In this document: positions 30,929 through 39,770 of the stretch, one piece after another
Position numbering within the stretch: position 1 is the first letter of the stretch
Layout: every line of letters begins with the position of its first letter
Assembly (NCBI RefSeq): GCF_000349845.1
Contig: NC_020829.1
Coordinates: forward strand, 2,549,001 to 2,613,000
DNA length: 64,000 bases
Origin: Pseudomonas sp. ATCC 13867
GTDB lineage: Bacteria; Pseudomonadota; Gammaproteobacteria; Pseudomonadales; Pseudomonadaceae
Reading direction: 5' to 3'
Notes under the pieces: generated by a model
The model's database searches: none
What the model was told of the DNA's origin: nothing
What the model saw: only the letters and a program-made list of their open reading frames with translations
Translations under genes and position numbers: made by a program

Positions 30929-31124
30929 GAAGCAGATTCCCTGTAAGGCATGGATGGCGCGGAAGATTAAGACGGAATCATTGCATCGATATGACGCTTG
31001 GCGACGGTGTAGAGCGGTGCAGGGCGGATCAGAAAAGGACGATGGACTACCGGAGGATTCCGATGCCGATTATTTGCACGGGTTGCTACATAAGCGGCTT
31101 TCGTAAAGTCATCCGGGGGTTGTC

Positions 31125-31319
31125 GTGGGCGAAATTGTCGGTTTCGCATCGGTGCTTGCCAAGCTGGTCATCATCTCGTCCGTGGTGCTGATCACCTGCT
31201 CGTTGATAGTGGCGCCGGACAGGATGCTGTCCCCCGCACCATCGATGCTCATGCTGCTCGTTCCATTGTTCGTGTTGACGACGTTGCTGGATGTCGCGCA
31301 GTTGCTGCGGCGTCGCTGA
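31125..31319 (+). CDS. Putative small membrane protein, 64 residues
   Basis: GTG start with GGGGG 5 nt upstream. The product has two hydrophobic stretches (VLAKLVIISSVVLITCSLIV and MLMLLVPLFVLTTLLDV) and a basic tail LLRRR, so it could insert as a two-helix membrane protein. No family is recognised. The opposite strand also reads open, so this is tentative. Confidence 0.35.
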   Translation: MGEIVGFASVLAKLVIISSVVLITCSLIVAPDRMLSPAPSMLMLLVPLFVLTTLLDVAQLLRRR

Positions 31320-31509
31320 GAGGCTCCGCGTGTCCGTTGGCGGAGCGGATGGTCGCGCCCCCTGGCTTCGCTGGCGCAAGGCATGTGCTGGATGCACGCC
31401 TTGTCGCGAGTGATTGCGACAAGGATTAGAAGAGCAAAAGGCTTGGCCGCTGAAGCATCGCCAGGGGATCCGGCGATGCCTTGGGGGGCCGTATGTATTG
31501 GGGTATTTC

Positions 31510-32127
31510 ATGGCCCGTATTGCACTCGTTGGTTCTGTTCGAAGTAAGCTCGGTGCGTCCCTGAAGCGTCTGAACGGTCATCAGTTGGTTGCGCAGCCCA
31601 CCCTGGCGCGGCAAGCGCTGGCTGAGTTGCGGGCTGATCAGTTCGATCTTCTGGTGGTGATGCTGGAGCTGTCCGACATTCATGGGCTGGAACTCCTGGA
31701 GATGCTCAGGCGTAACGGCCAACTGCCGCCTTCCATCCCGGTACTTGCCTGCTCCAACCTCCATTCGGCAATGAACATCCGGCGCGCCATGCATTTTGGT
31801 GCATCCGGCTTCCTGTTCCTGAATGACTGCCCGGCCTTGCTGGAGCACATCATCGATGCCGTTCTTCAGGGCGGCTCGATCTTTCCCGAGCACGCCCGGT
31901 TGCCGGTGGATGAAGATGCCCGCTTGCACCACGCGCTGCGTTTCTCCACCCAGCAGGTCGCGATATTGCACGGTCTGCGGCATGGGCGTTCTTCCGCATC
32001 CCTGGCGGACTTCCTGAATATCCCCACCGCGAGCGTCAGCTATTGCAAAAGGCAGATGATGCGGAAGCTGAAAGCGGCCTCGCTGGACGACCTGATCGGC
32101 ATCAGCCAGGAAATTGGTTTGATCTAG
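31510..32127 (+). CDS. LuxR/NarL-type regulator with a pseudo-receiver domain
   Basis: 205 residues. The N-terminal half has the length and secondary-structure pattern of a response-regulator receiver, but the phosphoacceptor aspartate position is Met51 (DLLVVMLELSD), the acidic pair after strand 1 is missing (RIALVGSVRSK) and the conserved lysine is Asn105 (FLFLNDC). The C-terminus is a LuxR-like helix-turn-helix (FSTQQVAILHGLRHGRSSASLADFLNIPTASVSYCKRQMMRKL). Phosphorylation-independent action is inferred. No sensor kinase gene is adjacent. The start at 31510 is chosen because the receiver fold begins there; there is no clear ribosome binding site. Confidence 0.75.
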   Translation: MARIALVGSVRSKLGASLKRLNGHQLVAQPTLARQALAELRADQFDLLVVMLELSDIHGLELLEMLRRNGQLPPSIPVLACSNLHSAMNIRRAMHFGASGFLFLNDCPALLEHIIDAVLQGGSIFPEHARLPVDEDARLHHALRFSTQQVAILHGLRHGRSSASLADFLNIPTASVSYCKRQMMRKLKAASLDDLIGISQEIGLI

Positions 32128-32250
32128 GCGTGAGATCCGCATCTGTTCCGTAGCGACCCGGATTGAATGAGTGCCTCGGTATCGCCTCCATCGCCATTCA
32201 GGGGCTGATGCCTGGCGGGCTGCTTTGCTCTGGACGCCAAGTGGAAATGC

Positions 32251-32280
32251 AAGAAAGCCAGGTATTGGCCGGGCTTTCTT
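32251..32280 (+). terminator. Probable rho-independent terminator
   Basis: Stem AAGAAAGCC/GGCTTTCTT with a 12-nt loop region, 124 nt after the orphan regulator gene. Confidence 0.6.
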
Positions 32281-32328
32281 GGCGTCGCGGGATGCTCAGG
32301 GTTCAGCGATGCGCCTGACCTGTTTTTT

Positions 32329-32397
32329 GTAGGAGCGAGCTTGCTCGCGAACCTGGCCCCGCTGCGAGGCTGTTCGCGAGCAAGCTCGCTCCTACAG
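32329..32397. repeat. REP palindrome pair
   Basis: Two facing near-perfect REP units immediately downstream of the xthA stop codon, between convergent genes. Confidence 0.85.
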
Positions 32398-32401
32398 GGG
32401 A

Positions 32402-33214
32402 TCAGGACAGTTGTAGCCAGATCGGTGCGTGATCCGAGGGCTTTTCCATGCCGCGGATGTCGTAGTCCACGCCGGTGCTGGCGATGCGCCCGCGCAGGGC
32501 CTCGGAGGCGAGGATGACGTCGATGCGCAGGCCACGCTTGGGCTCGTCCTCGAAACCACGGCTGCGGTAGTCGAACCAACTGAAGCGGTCGCTCACTTCC
32601 GGGTTCTGCAGGCGGAAGCTGTCCACCAGGCCCCAGTTCTTCAGGCGCGCCAGCCACTCGCGTTCTTCCGGCAGGAAGCTGCATTTGCCGGTCTTCAGCC
32701 AGCGCTTGCGGTTCTCCTCGCCGATGCCGATGTCGCAGTCTTCCGGCGAGATATTGATGTCGCCCATCACCACCAGCGGCTGGCTGGGCTGGAAACGGGT
32801 TTCCAGCAGGTCCTGCAGGTCGGCGTAGAAGCGCTGCTTGGCGGGGAATTTCACCGGATGCTCGCGGTTCTCGCCCTGCGGGAAGTAGCCGTTCATTACG
32901 GTAACCGGCTGGCCCTGGGCGTCCTTGAAGGTGCCCCAGATGAAGCGGCGCTGCGCGTCTTCGCCATCGTTGGGGAAGCCGCGTTGCAGCTCCAGCGGCT
33001 CCTGGCGGGAGAGCAGGGCGACGCCGTAGTGGCCCTTCTGCCCGTGGTAGTGCACGTGATAGCCGAGGGCTTCGACCTCCGCGCGGGGGAACTGGTCGTC
33101 CGCGACCTTGGTTTCCTGCAGGCCGATCACGTCCGGCTGATGGCGCTCGATGATGGCTTGCAGTTGATGGGGACGTGCGCGCAAGCCGTTGATATTGAAG
33201 GAGACGATTTTCAT
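32402..33214 (-). CDS. xthA: Exodeoxyribonuclease III
   Basis: 270-residue AP endonuclease/3' exonuclease of base-excision repair. Clear ExoIII motifs: [14 protein letters not shown] at the start, [25 protein letters not shown], and the C-terminal LRIDVILAS and [11 protein letters not shown] with the metal-binding Asp/His. Length and motif spacing match the family, and the position next to the GNAT gene and tamA matches PA2545-PA2542 by memory. Confidence 0.96.
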   Translation of the reverse strand: MKIVSFNINGLRARPHQLQAIIERHQPDVIGLQETKVADDQFPRAEVEALGYHVHYHGQKGHYGVALLSRQEPLELQRGFPNDGEDAQRRFIWGTFKDAQGQPVTVMNGYFPQGENREHPVKFPAKQRFYADLQDLLETRFQPSQPLVVMGDINISPEDCDIGIGEENRKRWLKTGKCSFLPEEREWLARLKNWGLVDSFRLQNPEVSDRFSWFDYRSRGFEDEPKRGLRIDVILASEALRGRIASTGVDYDIRGMEKPSDHAPIWLQLS

Positions 33215-33343
33215 CCTGGACGTCCTGGCAAAAGAAGGATGCTAGCCCAAGGTGGCCGATTCTGGCGACCCTGGCGCGCCGCTGCTAGTGTTTCGTGGCT
33301 GCAGCGCTACCCATAAGAAGACACCACCAGAAGAGGCGTCCGC

Positions 33344-33991
33344 ATGCCCGATTCGATTGCCGAAGTGCATCTGCTCGACAGCGGCTACAGCCGCGAAGTC
33401 CGTTCGCTGCTTTATCACGCTTACCGCCACGAACCCACCTTCGCCTATCTGTTCGAGGCCGACCGCCCCGGTTTCGACCAGCGCGTACGCGCCACGGTGC
33501 GCGAACTGGTCAACCAGCATTTCCTCGAGGAGCTGCCGGCCATCGGCTTGCTGCGCGAGGACCGCCTGGTGGGCGTGGCATTGATCGCGCCACCCCAGCA
33601 ACGGCTGGATATCACCGAGAGCTGGGCCTGGCGCATGCGCATGTTGCTCACCACCGGTTTTCGCTGCACGCGGCGCTACCTGGACTACCACGCCGCCGTG
33701 CTCGGCTGCCTGCCGCCGGGGCCGTACCATATCCTGCCGCTGATCGGCATCCACCCGGAGTTCCAGGGCAAGCACCTGGGCGAGCAACTGCTCGATGCGC
33801 TGCACGCCTGGTGTGCGGAGGCGGGTGGTTCCCAGGGGTTGGTGCTCGACACGGGGAACGCGCGGTACCTGGAGTTCTACCGGCGCCACGGCTACGAGGA
33901 GCTGGGGGAGGTGGCCCTGGGGCCGATCCGGGAGCATGTGCTGTTCCATCCCAATCCGAGGCCGGAAAGCCAGTTGGTGCATTCGGGGTAG
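33344..33991 (+). CDS. GNAT-family N-acetyltransferase
   Basis: 215 residues with the acetyl-CoA-binding signature IHPEFQGKHLGEQLLDAL in the C-terminal half and the closing VLDTGNARYLEFYRRHGYEELGEV strand-helix typical of GNAT enzymes. Substrate unknown. It is divergent from xthA and lies 80 nt ahead of tamA. Confidence 0.85.
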   Translation: MPDSIAEVHLLDSGYSREVRSLLYHAYRHEPTFAYLFEADRPGFDQRVRATVRELVNQHFLEELPAIGLLREDRLVGVALIAPPQQRLDITESWAWRMRMLLTTGFRCTRRYLDYHAAVLGCLPPGPYHILPLIGIHPEFQGKHLGEQLLDALHAWCAEAGGSQGLVLDTGNARYLEFYRRHGYEELGEVALGPIREHVLFHPNPRPESQLVHSG

Positions 33992-34071
33992 CGTCTGATT
34001 CGGGCCGCCAGGTCGCGCGTTCGCGTTGGAAAAGGGCATAACGCAAAAGTCCCGTGCTAGCATTCCGCGCC

Positions 34072-35802
34072 ATGAGATTTGTCCAAGGATTGCTTGGGCT
34101 GCTGCTGTTGATGGCGCTTTGCATGCACAGGGCGCTGGCGGCCGAAGCCCATCTCGACGTTCGCATCACTCCCGCCATCCCTGCGCTCAAGGCCAATATC
34201 GAGGCCTATGTGGGCAGCCTCGGCGAGCGTGACCAGGCGGCATTGCGGCGCATGCGGCGCACCACCGAAGAGCAGGCGCGGAAAGCCGCGCAGGCGCTGG
34301 GCTACTACCAGGCGCGCATTCGCAGCCGGGTGCGCGACGTTCAGCCGCCGACCCTGCGCCTGAACGTCGCGCCGGGCGAGCCGGTGCATCTGCGCAACGT
34401 CACGATTCGGGTGGAGGGACCGGCGGCCGACCTCAAGAGCTTCCGCGTGCCCGGCGGCGACGCCCTCAAGCCCGGCGCGCAACTCAATCACGGCGCCTAC
34501 GAGGACGCCAAGCGGCTGATCCAGAACCAGGCGTCGCGCTTTGGCTTCTTCCGCGGGCAGTTCAGCCGGCAGCGGTTGCAGGTCGACCCGGTGGCCGGCG
34601 TCGCGGACGTCGAGCTGGTTTATATCAGCGGCCCGCGTTCCACCCTCGGCAAGGTCGAGTTCAGCGGCGACTATCCGTTCGACGATGAACTGCTGCAGCG
34701 CATGGTGCCGTTCAAGGATGGCACGCCCTACGACTCCGAACTGATCGCCGAGCTCAACCAGGCGCTGCAGTCCTCCGGCTACTTCGACGGTGTGCGCGTG
34801 GATGCGGCGCCGCCGGCCAGGTCCGCGTCCGAGGTGATCCCGGTCAACGTCCACCTGCAGGTGCGCAAGCCACGGACGATGGGCCTGGGCCTGGGTTTCT
34901 CCACCGACGTCGGGCCGCGCGCCAAGGCCAACTGGACGCGCCACTGGGTCAACCCCCAGGGCCATAGCCTGGGCTGGGAGGCGGAAGTCTCGGAGCCTCG
35001 GCAGAACGTCGGCGCCTGGTACGAAGTTCCGCTCGACCCGCCGCTGACCGACAAGCTGCGCCTCACCAGCGGCTATCAGAATGAAGACCTGGTGGACACC
35101 CGGAGCAAGCTGCTCACCCTCGGCGGCGAGTGGCACCACAAGCTCGACAGCGGCTGGCAGCGGGTGGTGTCGCTGAACTGGCAGCGCGAAGAGTACAAGC
35201 TGGGCGACGACTCGGGCCTGAGCAGTTTCCTCATGCCGGGCATCGGCTACTCGATTCTCGAGGCGGACAACAAGATCGACCCCAGCCGCGGTTATCGCCT
35301 GCAGTTCGATGTGAAAGGGGCCAAGGAAGGACTGCTGGCCGACGCCGACGTCGCGCATATCAATGCAATGGCCAAGGGCCTGACCAGCTTCTGGGGTGGC
35401 CAGCGTTTGCTCGGCCGCATCCAGGTCGGCGGCATCGCCACCAACGACTATTCCTCGATCCCGCCGTCGCTGCGCTTCTTCGCCGGTGGCGACCAGAGCG
35501 TGCGCGGCTACGACTACCAGACGCTGTCGCCGAAGAACTCCGACGGCGACCGCATTGGCGGGCGCTACATGGTCGCCGGCAGCGTCGAGTACCAGTACCC
35601 GATTGCCGAACGCTGGCGACTGGCGGCTTTCGTCGACCAGGGCAACGCCTTCAATTCGCTGGATTTCCCGTCGATCAAGACCGGCGTGGGCTTTGGCGTT
35701 CGCTGGATTTCCCCGGTCGGGCCGCTGCGCCTGGACCTCGCCGACGGCCTGGACGAGGACGGCGGCATCCGTATTCACTTCTCGATGGGGCCTGAACTGT
35801 GA
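34072..35802 (+). CDS. tamA: Translocation and assembly module outer-membrane protein TamA
   Basis: 576-residue Omp85-family protein. A signal peptide (MRFVQGLLGLLLLMALCMHR, cleaved near ALAAEA) is followed by three POTRA domains (about residues 25-260) and a C-terminal 16-strand beta-barrel with the conserved loop-6-type segment VRGYDYQ and the final strand GGIRIHFSMGPEL. With TamB it forms the envelope complex implicated in autotransporter assembly and lipid transport. The ATG at 34072 is preferred to 34054 since it starts the signal peptide. tamB overlaps by 4 nt. Confidence 0.93.
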   Translation: MRFVQGLLGLLLLMALCMHRALAAEAHLDVRITPAIPALKANIEAYVGSLGERDQAALRRMRRTTEEQARKAAQALGYYQARIRSRVRDVQPPTLRLNVAPGEPVHLRNVTIRVEGPAADLKSFRVPGGDALKPGAQLNHGAYEDAKRLIQNQASRFGFFRGQFSRQRLQVDPVAGVADVELVYISGPRSTLGKVEFSGDYPFDDELLQRMVPFKDGTPYDSELIAELNQALQSSGYFDGVRVDAAPPARSASEVIPVNVHLQVRKPRTMGLGLGFSTDVGPRAKANWTRHWVNPQGHSLGWEAEVSEPRQNVGAWYEVPLDPPLTDKLRLTSGYQNEDLVDTRSKLLTLGGEWHHKLDSGWQRVVSLNWQREEYKLGDDSGLSSFLMPGIGYSILEADNKIDPSRGYRLQFDVKGAKEGLLADADVAHINAMAKGLTSFWGGQRLLGRIQVGGIATNDYSSIPPSLRFFAGGDQSVRGYDYQTLSPKNSDGDRIGGRYMVAGSVEYQYPIAERWRLAAFVDQGNAFNSLDFPSIKTGVGFGVRWISPVGPLRLDLADGLDEDGGIRIHFSMGPEL

Positions 35803-38800
35803 GCCGTGCGGGCTGGATGCGTGTGCTGCGCTGGCTGCTGGGCGGACTGCTCGGCCTGATCCTGCTATTGGTGGCGGGCCTGGCGGCCCTGCTGGGCACC
35901 GAAGCGGGCAGCCGGATGGCGCTGCAGTGGGTGCCGGGGCTGACAGTGGACAGCTTCAATGGCCGGCTGGCCGGCGCCTTCACCGCGAAGCGCCTGGCGT
36001 GGAGCGACGGTGCAACCCGCCTGGTGCTGGACGAGCCGGATATCGACTGGTCGCCGGGCTGCCTGCTGCGCATGGCGCTGTGCCTGAACCGCGTGGCGGC
36101 CAAGGACGTGCGCCTGACCCTGCCGCCGAGCGAGGCGAGCGAGTCGTCCGGCCCCGTGCAACTGCCGAGCCTCGACCTGCCGCTGTCCCTGGAACTGGGT
36201 GACGTGCGCATTGGCCGTTTCCTGCTCGATGACCAGGAGCAACTGCGCGACGCCAACCTGGTGGCGCACTGGGACCGCGAAGGGCTGCACATAGAGTCGG
36301 CGACTCTGGCCCGCGACGACCTGCGCCTGTCGCTGTCCGGCCTGCTCAAGCCCACCGGCGGCTGGCCGCTGCAGGCACAGGGCAGCCTCGACCTGCCAGT
36401 GGTGGGCGGGAAGCCCTGGTCGCTGAAGTTGCAGGTCGATGGCGAGCTGCAAGGTCATCTGAAATTGCAGGCGCAGAGTACGGGCTACCTTGATGGCACG
36501 CTGGAAGGCGACCTGCAGCCGCTGGCGGAAAACCTGCCGGCCCAGGCCCTGGTGCTGGCCGATGGCTTCAAGGCGGACGCCTCGCTGCCCGACACGCTGA
36601 CGCTGAACCGGGTCCGCCTGAATGCCAAGGGCGACCTGAAGAACGGCTACCAGATCGCCGGTGCGGCCATGCTGCCGGCCGAAGACAGCCCTGTGGTGCT
36701 GACCCTGCGCGGCCGCGTCGACGCCCAGGGTGCGGACATCGCCGCCTTCGACCTGAGCGCCGCCCAGGCGCAACGGCTGGGCGTACAGGGTCGGCTCGAC
36801 TGGCAGGACGGCTTTGCCGCCGACGCCACGCTGGACTGGCTGGACTTCCCCTGGCGGCGCCTGTACCCGGCTCTCGACGAGCCGCCGGTGAGCGTGCACA
36901 GCCTCAAGGCCGAGGTGCAGTACCGCGACGGCGCCTACCTGGGCAACTTCGACGCCGCGCTGAACGGCCCGGCCGGTGCGTTCAGCCTCGCCAGCCCGGT
37001 CTCCGGCAACCTCGCGGAAGTCTTCCTGCCGTCGCTGCAACTGGTGGCGGGGCAGGGCAAGGCCGAAGGGCATGTGAAGGTTGGATTTGCCGATACTGTC
37101 AGCTGGGACGCCGCCCTCGACCTGCGCGACCTCGATCCCGCCTACTGGCTGGAGCAGATGCCGGGCCGCCTGGGCGGGCCGTTGCGCAGCCAGGGTTCGC
37201 TCAAGCAGGGCAGCCTGAACCTGTCGGCGAGCCTCGACCTGCAAGGGCGCCTGCGTGGCCAGCCGGCACTGTTCAAGGCCCGCGCAGAGGGTGCCGGACA
37301 GGCCTGGAAAGCCGACGAGCTGATCCTGCAACTGGGCGACAACCGCATCAGCGGCCAGGCGGCGCTGGAGCAGCACCTCTCCGGGCGGCTGGACCTCGCC
37401 TTGAATCAACTGGGCCAGCTGTGGCCGCAACTGTCCGGCCAGCTGGGCGGTCGGCTCGACCTGGCCGGCACCCTGCAAGCGCCGCAAGGCCAGTTGGCGC
37501 TCAAGGGCCAGCGCGTTGCCTACGCCGGCCAGAGCCTGCGCACCCTGGCGCTGGAGGCGAAGCTGGATGCGGCCCAGCGTGGCCGCCTGGACCTGCAGGT
37601 GCAGGGCCTGCGCAGCGGCGACACGCGCCTGGGCACGCTCAAGCTGGAGGGCAGCGGCGACAAGCAGCGCCAGCAGCTCTCGCTGAACCTGCAAGGCAAA
37701 CCGGTGATCCTTGCGCTGGGCCTGGACGGCACCTGGAATGGCCGCGACTGGCGTGGCCGCCTGGCGCAAGGCGACATCCAGAGCGGCGGGCAGGACTGGC
37801 GCCTGCAGCAGCCGGCGAAGCTGGAGCGCCTGGCCGACGGCCGCCTGACCCTGGGCGCGCATTGCTGGGCCTCGGGGCCGGCCAGCCTGTGCGCGGAGGA
37901 CCAGCGCCTGATGCCCGACCCGCGCCTGCGCCTGCATTTGCGCCAGTTCCCGCTGGACAGCCTGGCGCGCTGGCTGCCCGAGGACTTCGCCTGGCGCGGC
38001 CAACTGGACGGCGACGTGCAGCTGGACCTGCCGGCCAGCGGCCCGAACGGCTCGATCCTGCTCAATGCCGGCAGCGGCACGCTACGCCTGAAGGAGCAGG
38101 ACGACTGGGTCGACTTCCCCTACCAGAGCCTGCAACTGGACAGCCGCCTGACACCCCGGCGCATCGACACCCGCCTGCAGTTCCACGGCGAAAAGCTGGG
38201 CACATTGGACGCCCAGGTACAGCTCGATCCCCGGCCGAAGTCCAAGCCGCTGAATGGCAGCTTCAGCCTCGACGGCCTGGACCTCTCCATCGCGCGGCCC
38301 TTCGTACCGGCCGTGGAAACCCTCAAGGGACGGCTGCACGGCAATGGGCGGATATCCGGCGCTCTGTTGGCTCCCCGGGTGGACGGCAACCTGCGGCTGG
38401 TCGATGGCGAGGTGTCCGGCGGCGATCTGCCGACCCGCCTGGAGCAGTTGCAGGTGGAGGCGCGCATCGCCGGCGAACAGGTGGACCTGAGCGGCCACTG
38501 GACGGCCGGGGAGCATGGCAACGGCAACCTGTCCGGGCGGATCGCCTGGAACGAGGCGCTGAATGTCGACCTGAACGTGCGCGGTAACCGCCTGCCGGTG
38601 ACGATCGACCCGTACGCCGAGCTGGAGGTCGAGCCGGACCTGGCGATCCGCATGGCGGGCGAGGGCGTGGCCGTTTCCGGCAAGGTGCAGGTGCCCCGCG
38701 GCGCCATCACCATCCGCCAGCTGCCGCCGTCGACGGTCAAGGTATCGGACGACACCGTGATCGTCGGCCAGAAACAGGAGCAGAAGGCCGCTACCACGCT

Positions 38801-39482
38801 GCACATGGACGTCGATGTGATCGTCGGCGAGGACAAGCTGACCTTCGCCGGTTTTGGCCTGAATGCCGAGCTGGCCGGCCAGGTGCACGTGGGCGACAAC
38901 CTCGACACCCGCGGCGAGCTGCGCCTGAACAAGGGCCGCTACCGGGCCTACGGGCAGAAGCTGACCATCCGCCGCGCCCGCCTGCTGTTCGCCGGTCCCA
39001 TCGACCAGCCGTACCTGGACATCGAGGCGATCCGCAAGGTCGACGACGTGACCGCCGGCCTGCGCCTGAGCGGCAGCGCCGATCAGCCGCGCAGCGAGGT
39101 GTTCTCCGAACCGGCGATGAGCCAGCAGCAGGCGCTGTCCTACCTGGTGCTGGGTCGGCCGATGAGCACTGGTGAGGACAGCAACATGATGGGCGAGGCG
39201 GCGCTGGCCCTGGGCCTGGCCGGCAGTGCCCCGCTCACCGGCGAGGTCGCGCAGAAGCTGGGTATCCAGGACTTCCAGCTGGATACCGAAGGCACCGGCA
39301 ACAGCACCAGTGTGGTCGCCAGCGGCCAGCTTTCCGACCGGCTCAGCCTGCGCTATGGCGTGGGCGTGTTCGAGCCGGCGAACACCATCGCCCTGCGTTA
39401 CCTGCTGAGCAAGAAGGTCTATCTGGAGGCGGCCAGTGGCTTGGCCAGCTCGCTGGATATCTTCTACAAGCGTGATTTCTGA
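35799..39482 (+). CDS. tamB: Translocation and assembly module inner-membrane protein TamB
   Basis: 1227 residues. The GTG start overlaps the tamA stop (GTGA). One N-terminal membrane helix (VLRWLLGGLLGLILLLVAGL) anchors a very long periplasmic beta-taco of repeated strands (AsmA-like), ending in the DUF490/TamB domain (RYRAYGQKLTIRRARLLFAG, DIEAIRKVDDVTAGLRLSG, ... LYLEAASGLASSLDIFYKRDF-like final strands). It spans the periplasm to contact TamA and is thought to move lipids or assist outer-membrane protein insertion. The length is within the usual 1200-1300 range. Confidence 0.94.
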   Translation: MSRAGWMRVLRWLLGGLLGLILLLVAGLAALLGTEAGSRMALQWVPGLTVDSFNGRLAGAFTAKRLAWSDGATRLVLDEPDIDWSPGCLLRMALCLNRVAAKDVRLTLPPSEASESSGPVQLPSLDLPLSLELGDVRIGRFLLDDQEQLRDANLVAHWDREGLHIESATLARDDLRLSLSGLLKPTGGWPLQAQGSLDLPVVGGKPWSLKLQVDGELQGHLKLQAQSTGYLDGTLEGDLQPLAENLPAQALVLADGFKADASLPDTLTLNRVRLNAKGDLKNGYQIAGAAMLPAEDSPVVLTLRGRVDAQGADIAAFDLSAAQAQRLGVQGRLDWQDGFAADATLDWLDFPWRRLYPALDEPPVSVHSLKAEVQYRDGAYLGNFDAALNGPAGAFSLASPVSGNLAEVFLPSLQLVAGQGKAEGHVKVGFADTVSWDAALDLRDLDPAYWLEQMPGRLGGPLRSQGSLKQGSLNLSASLDLQGRLRGQPALFKARAEGAGQAWKADELILQLGDNRISGQAALEQHLSGRLDLALNQLGQLWPQLSGQLGGRLDLAGTLQAPQGQLALKGQRVAYAGQSLRTLALEAKLDAAQRGRLDLQVQGLRSGDTRLGTLKLEGSGDKQRQQLSLNLQGKPVILALGLDGTWNGRDWRGRLAQGDIQSGGQDWRLQQPAKLERLADGRLTLGAHCWASGPASLCAEDQRLMPDPRLRLHLRQFPLDSLARWLPEDFAWRGQLDGDVQLDLPASGPNGSILLNAGSGTLRLKEQDDWVDFPYQSLQLDSRLTPRRIDTRLQFHGEKLGTLDAQVQLDPRPKSKPLNGSFSLDGLDLSIARPFVPAVETLKGRLHGNGRISGALLAPRVDGNLRLVDGEVSGGDLPTRLEQLQVEARIAGEQVDLSGHWTAGEHGNGNLSGRIAWNEALNVDLNVRGNRLPVTIDPYAELEVEPDLAIRMAGEGVAVSGKVQVPRGAITIRQLPPSTVKVSDDTVIVGQKQEQKAATTLHMDVDVIVGEDKLTFAGFGLNAELAGQVHVGDNLDTRGELRLNKGRYRAYGQKLTIRRARLLFAGPIDQPYLDIEAIRKVDDVTAGLRLSGSADQPRSEVFSEPAMSQQQALSYLVLGRPMSTGEDSNMMGEAALALGLAGSAPLTGEVAQKLGIQDFQLDTEGTGNSTSVVASGQLSDRLSLRYGVGVFEPANTIALRYLLSKKVYLEAASGLASSLDIFYKRDF

Positions 39483-39770
39483 TGAAGCGAATGGAGTGTT
39501 TACAGGGTTTCCATAACGGTCGCGCGGAAAAATCCGTATCAACGCTTCCGTCGATCAGAACGTGTCGCAGGAGCTGATACCCCGATATCCGGACCGGCTG
39601 CTGAAGAGGCCGGATGCCTGAGGCGCGTACTGCCGTCGTCGGTCGGCGGCAGTTTCCGAGGGTGGGGATACCCCACGGGACATGGTCATCGCCTGGTCTT
39701 CATGGCGTCTTAAGAATGCGCACACAAACTGCTCCTGCCGCCTGGAAATGTGGCGGAAAGGAGAATCGCC
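39483..39770. other. Intergenic region ahead of mgtA with one hairpin
   Basis: 288 nt, no gene supported. ACTGCCG/CGGCAGT (about 39629-39654) can form a hairpin in what is probably the mgtA leader. I see no terminator after tamB and no recognised Mg2+-sensing RNA. Confidence 0.4.

Noticed and set aside
31109..31384. Ser/Thr-rich 91-codon frame on the minus strand
   Set aside because: It overlaps the plus-strand small membrane frame and has no start signal; neither is certain, but the plus-strand frame looks better.
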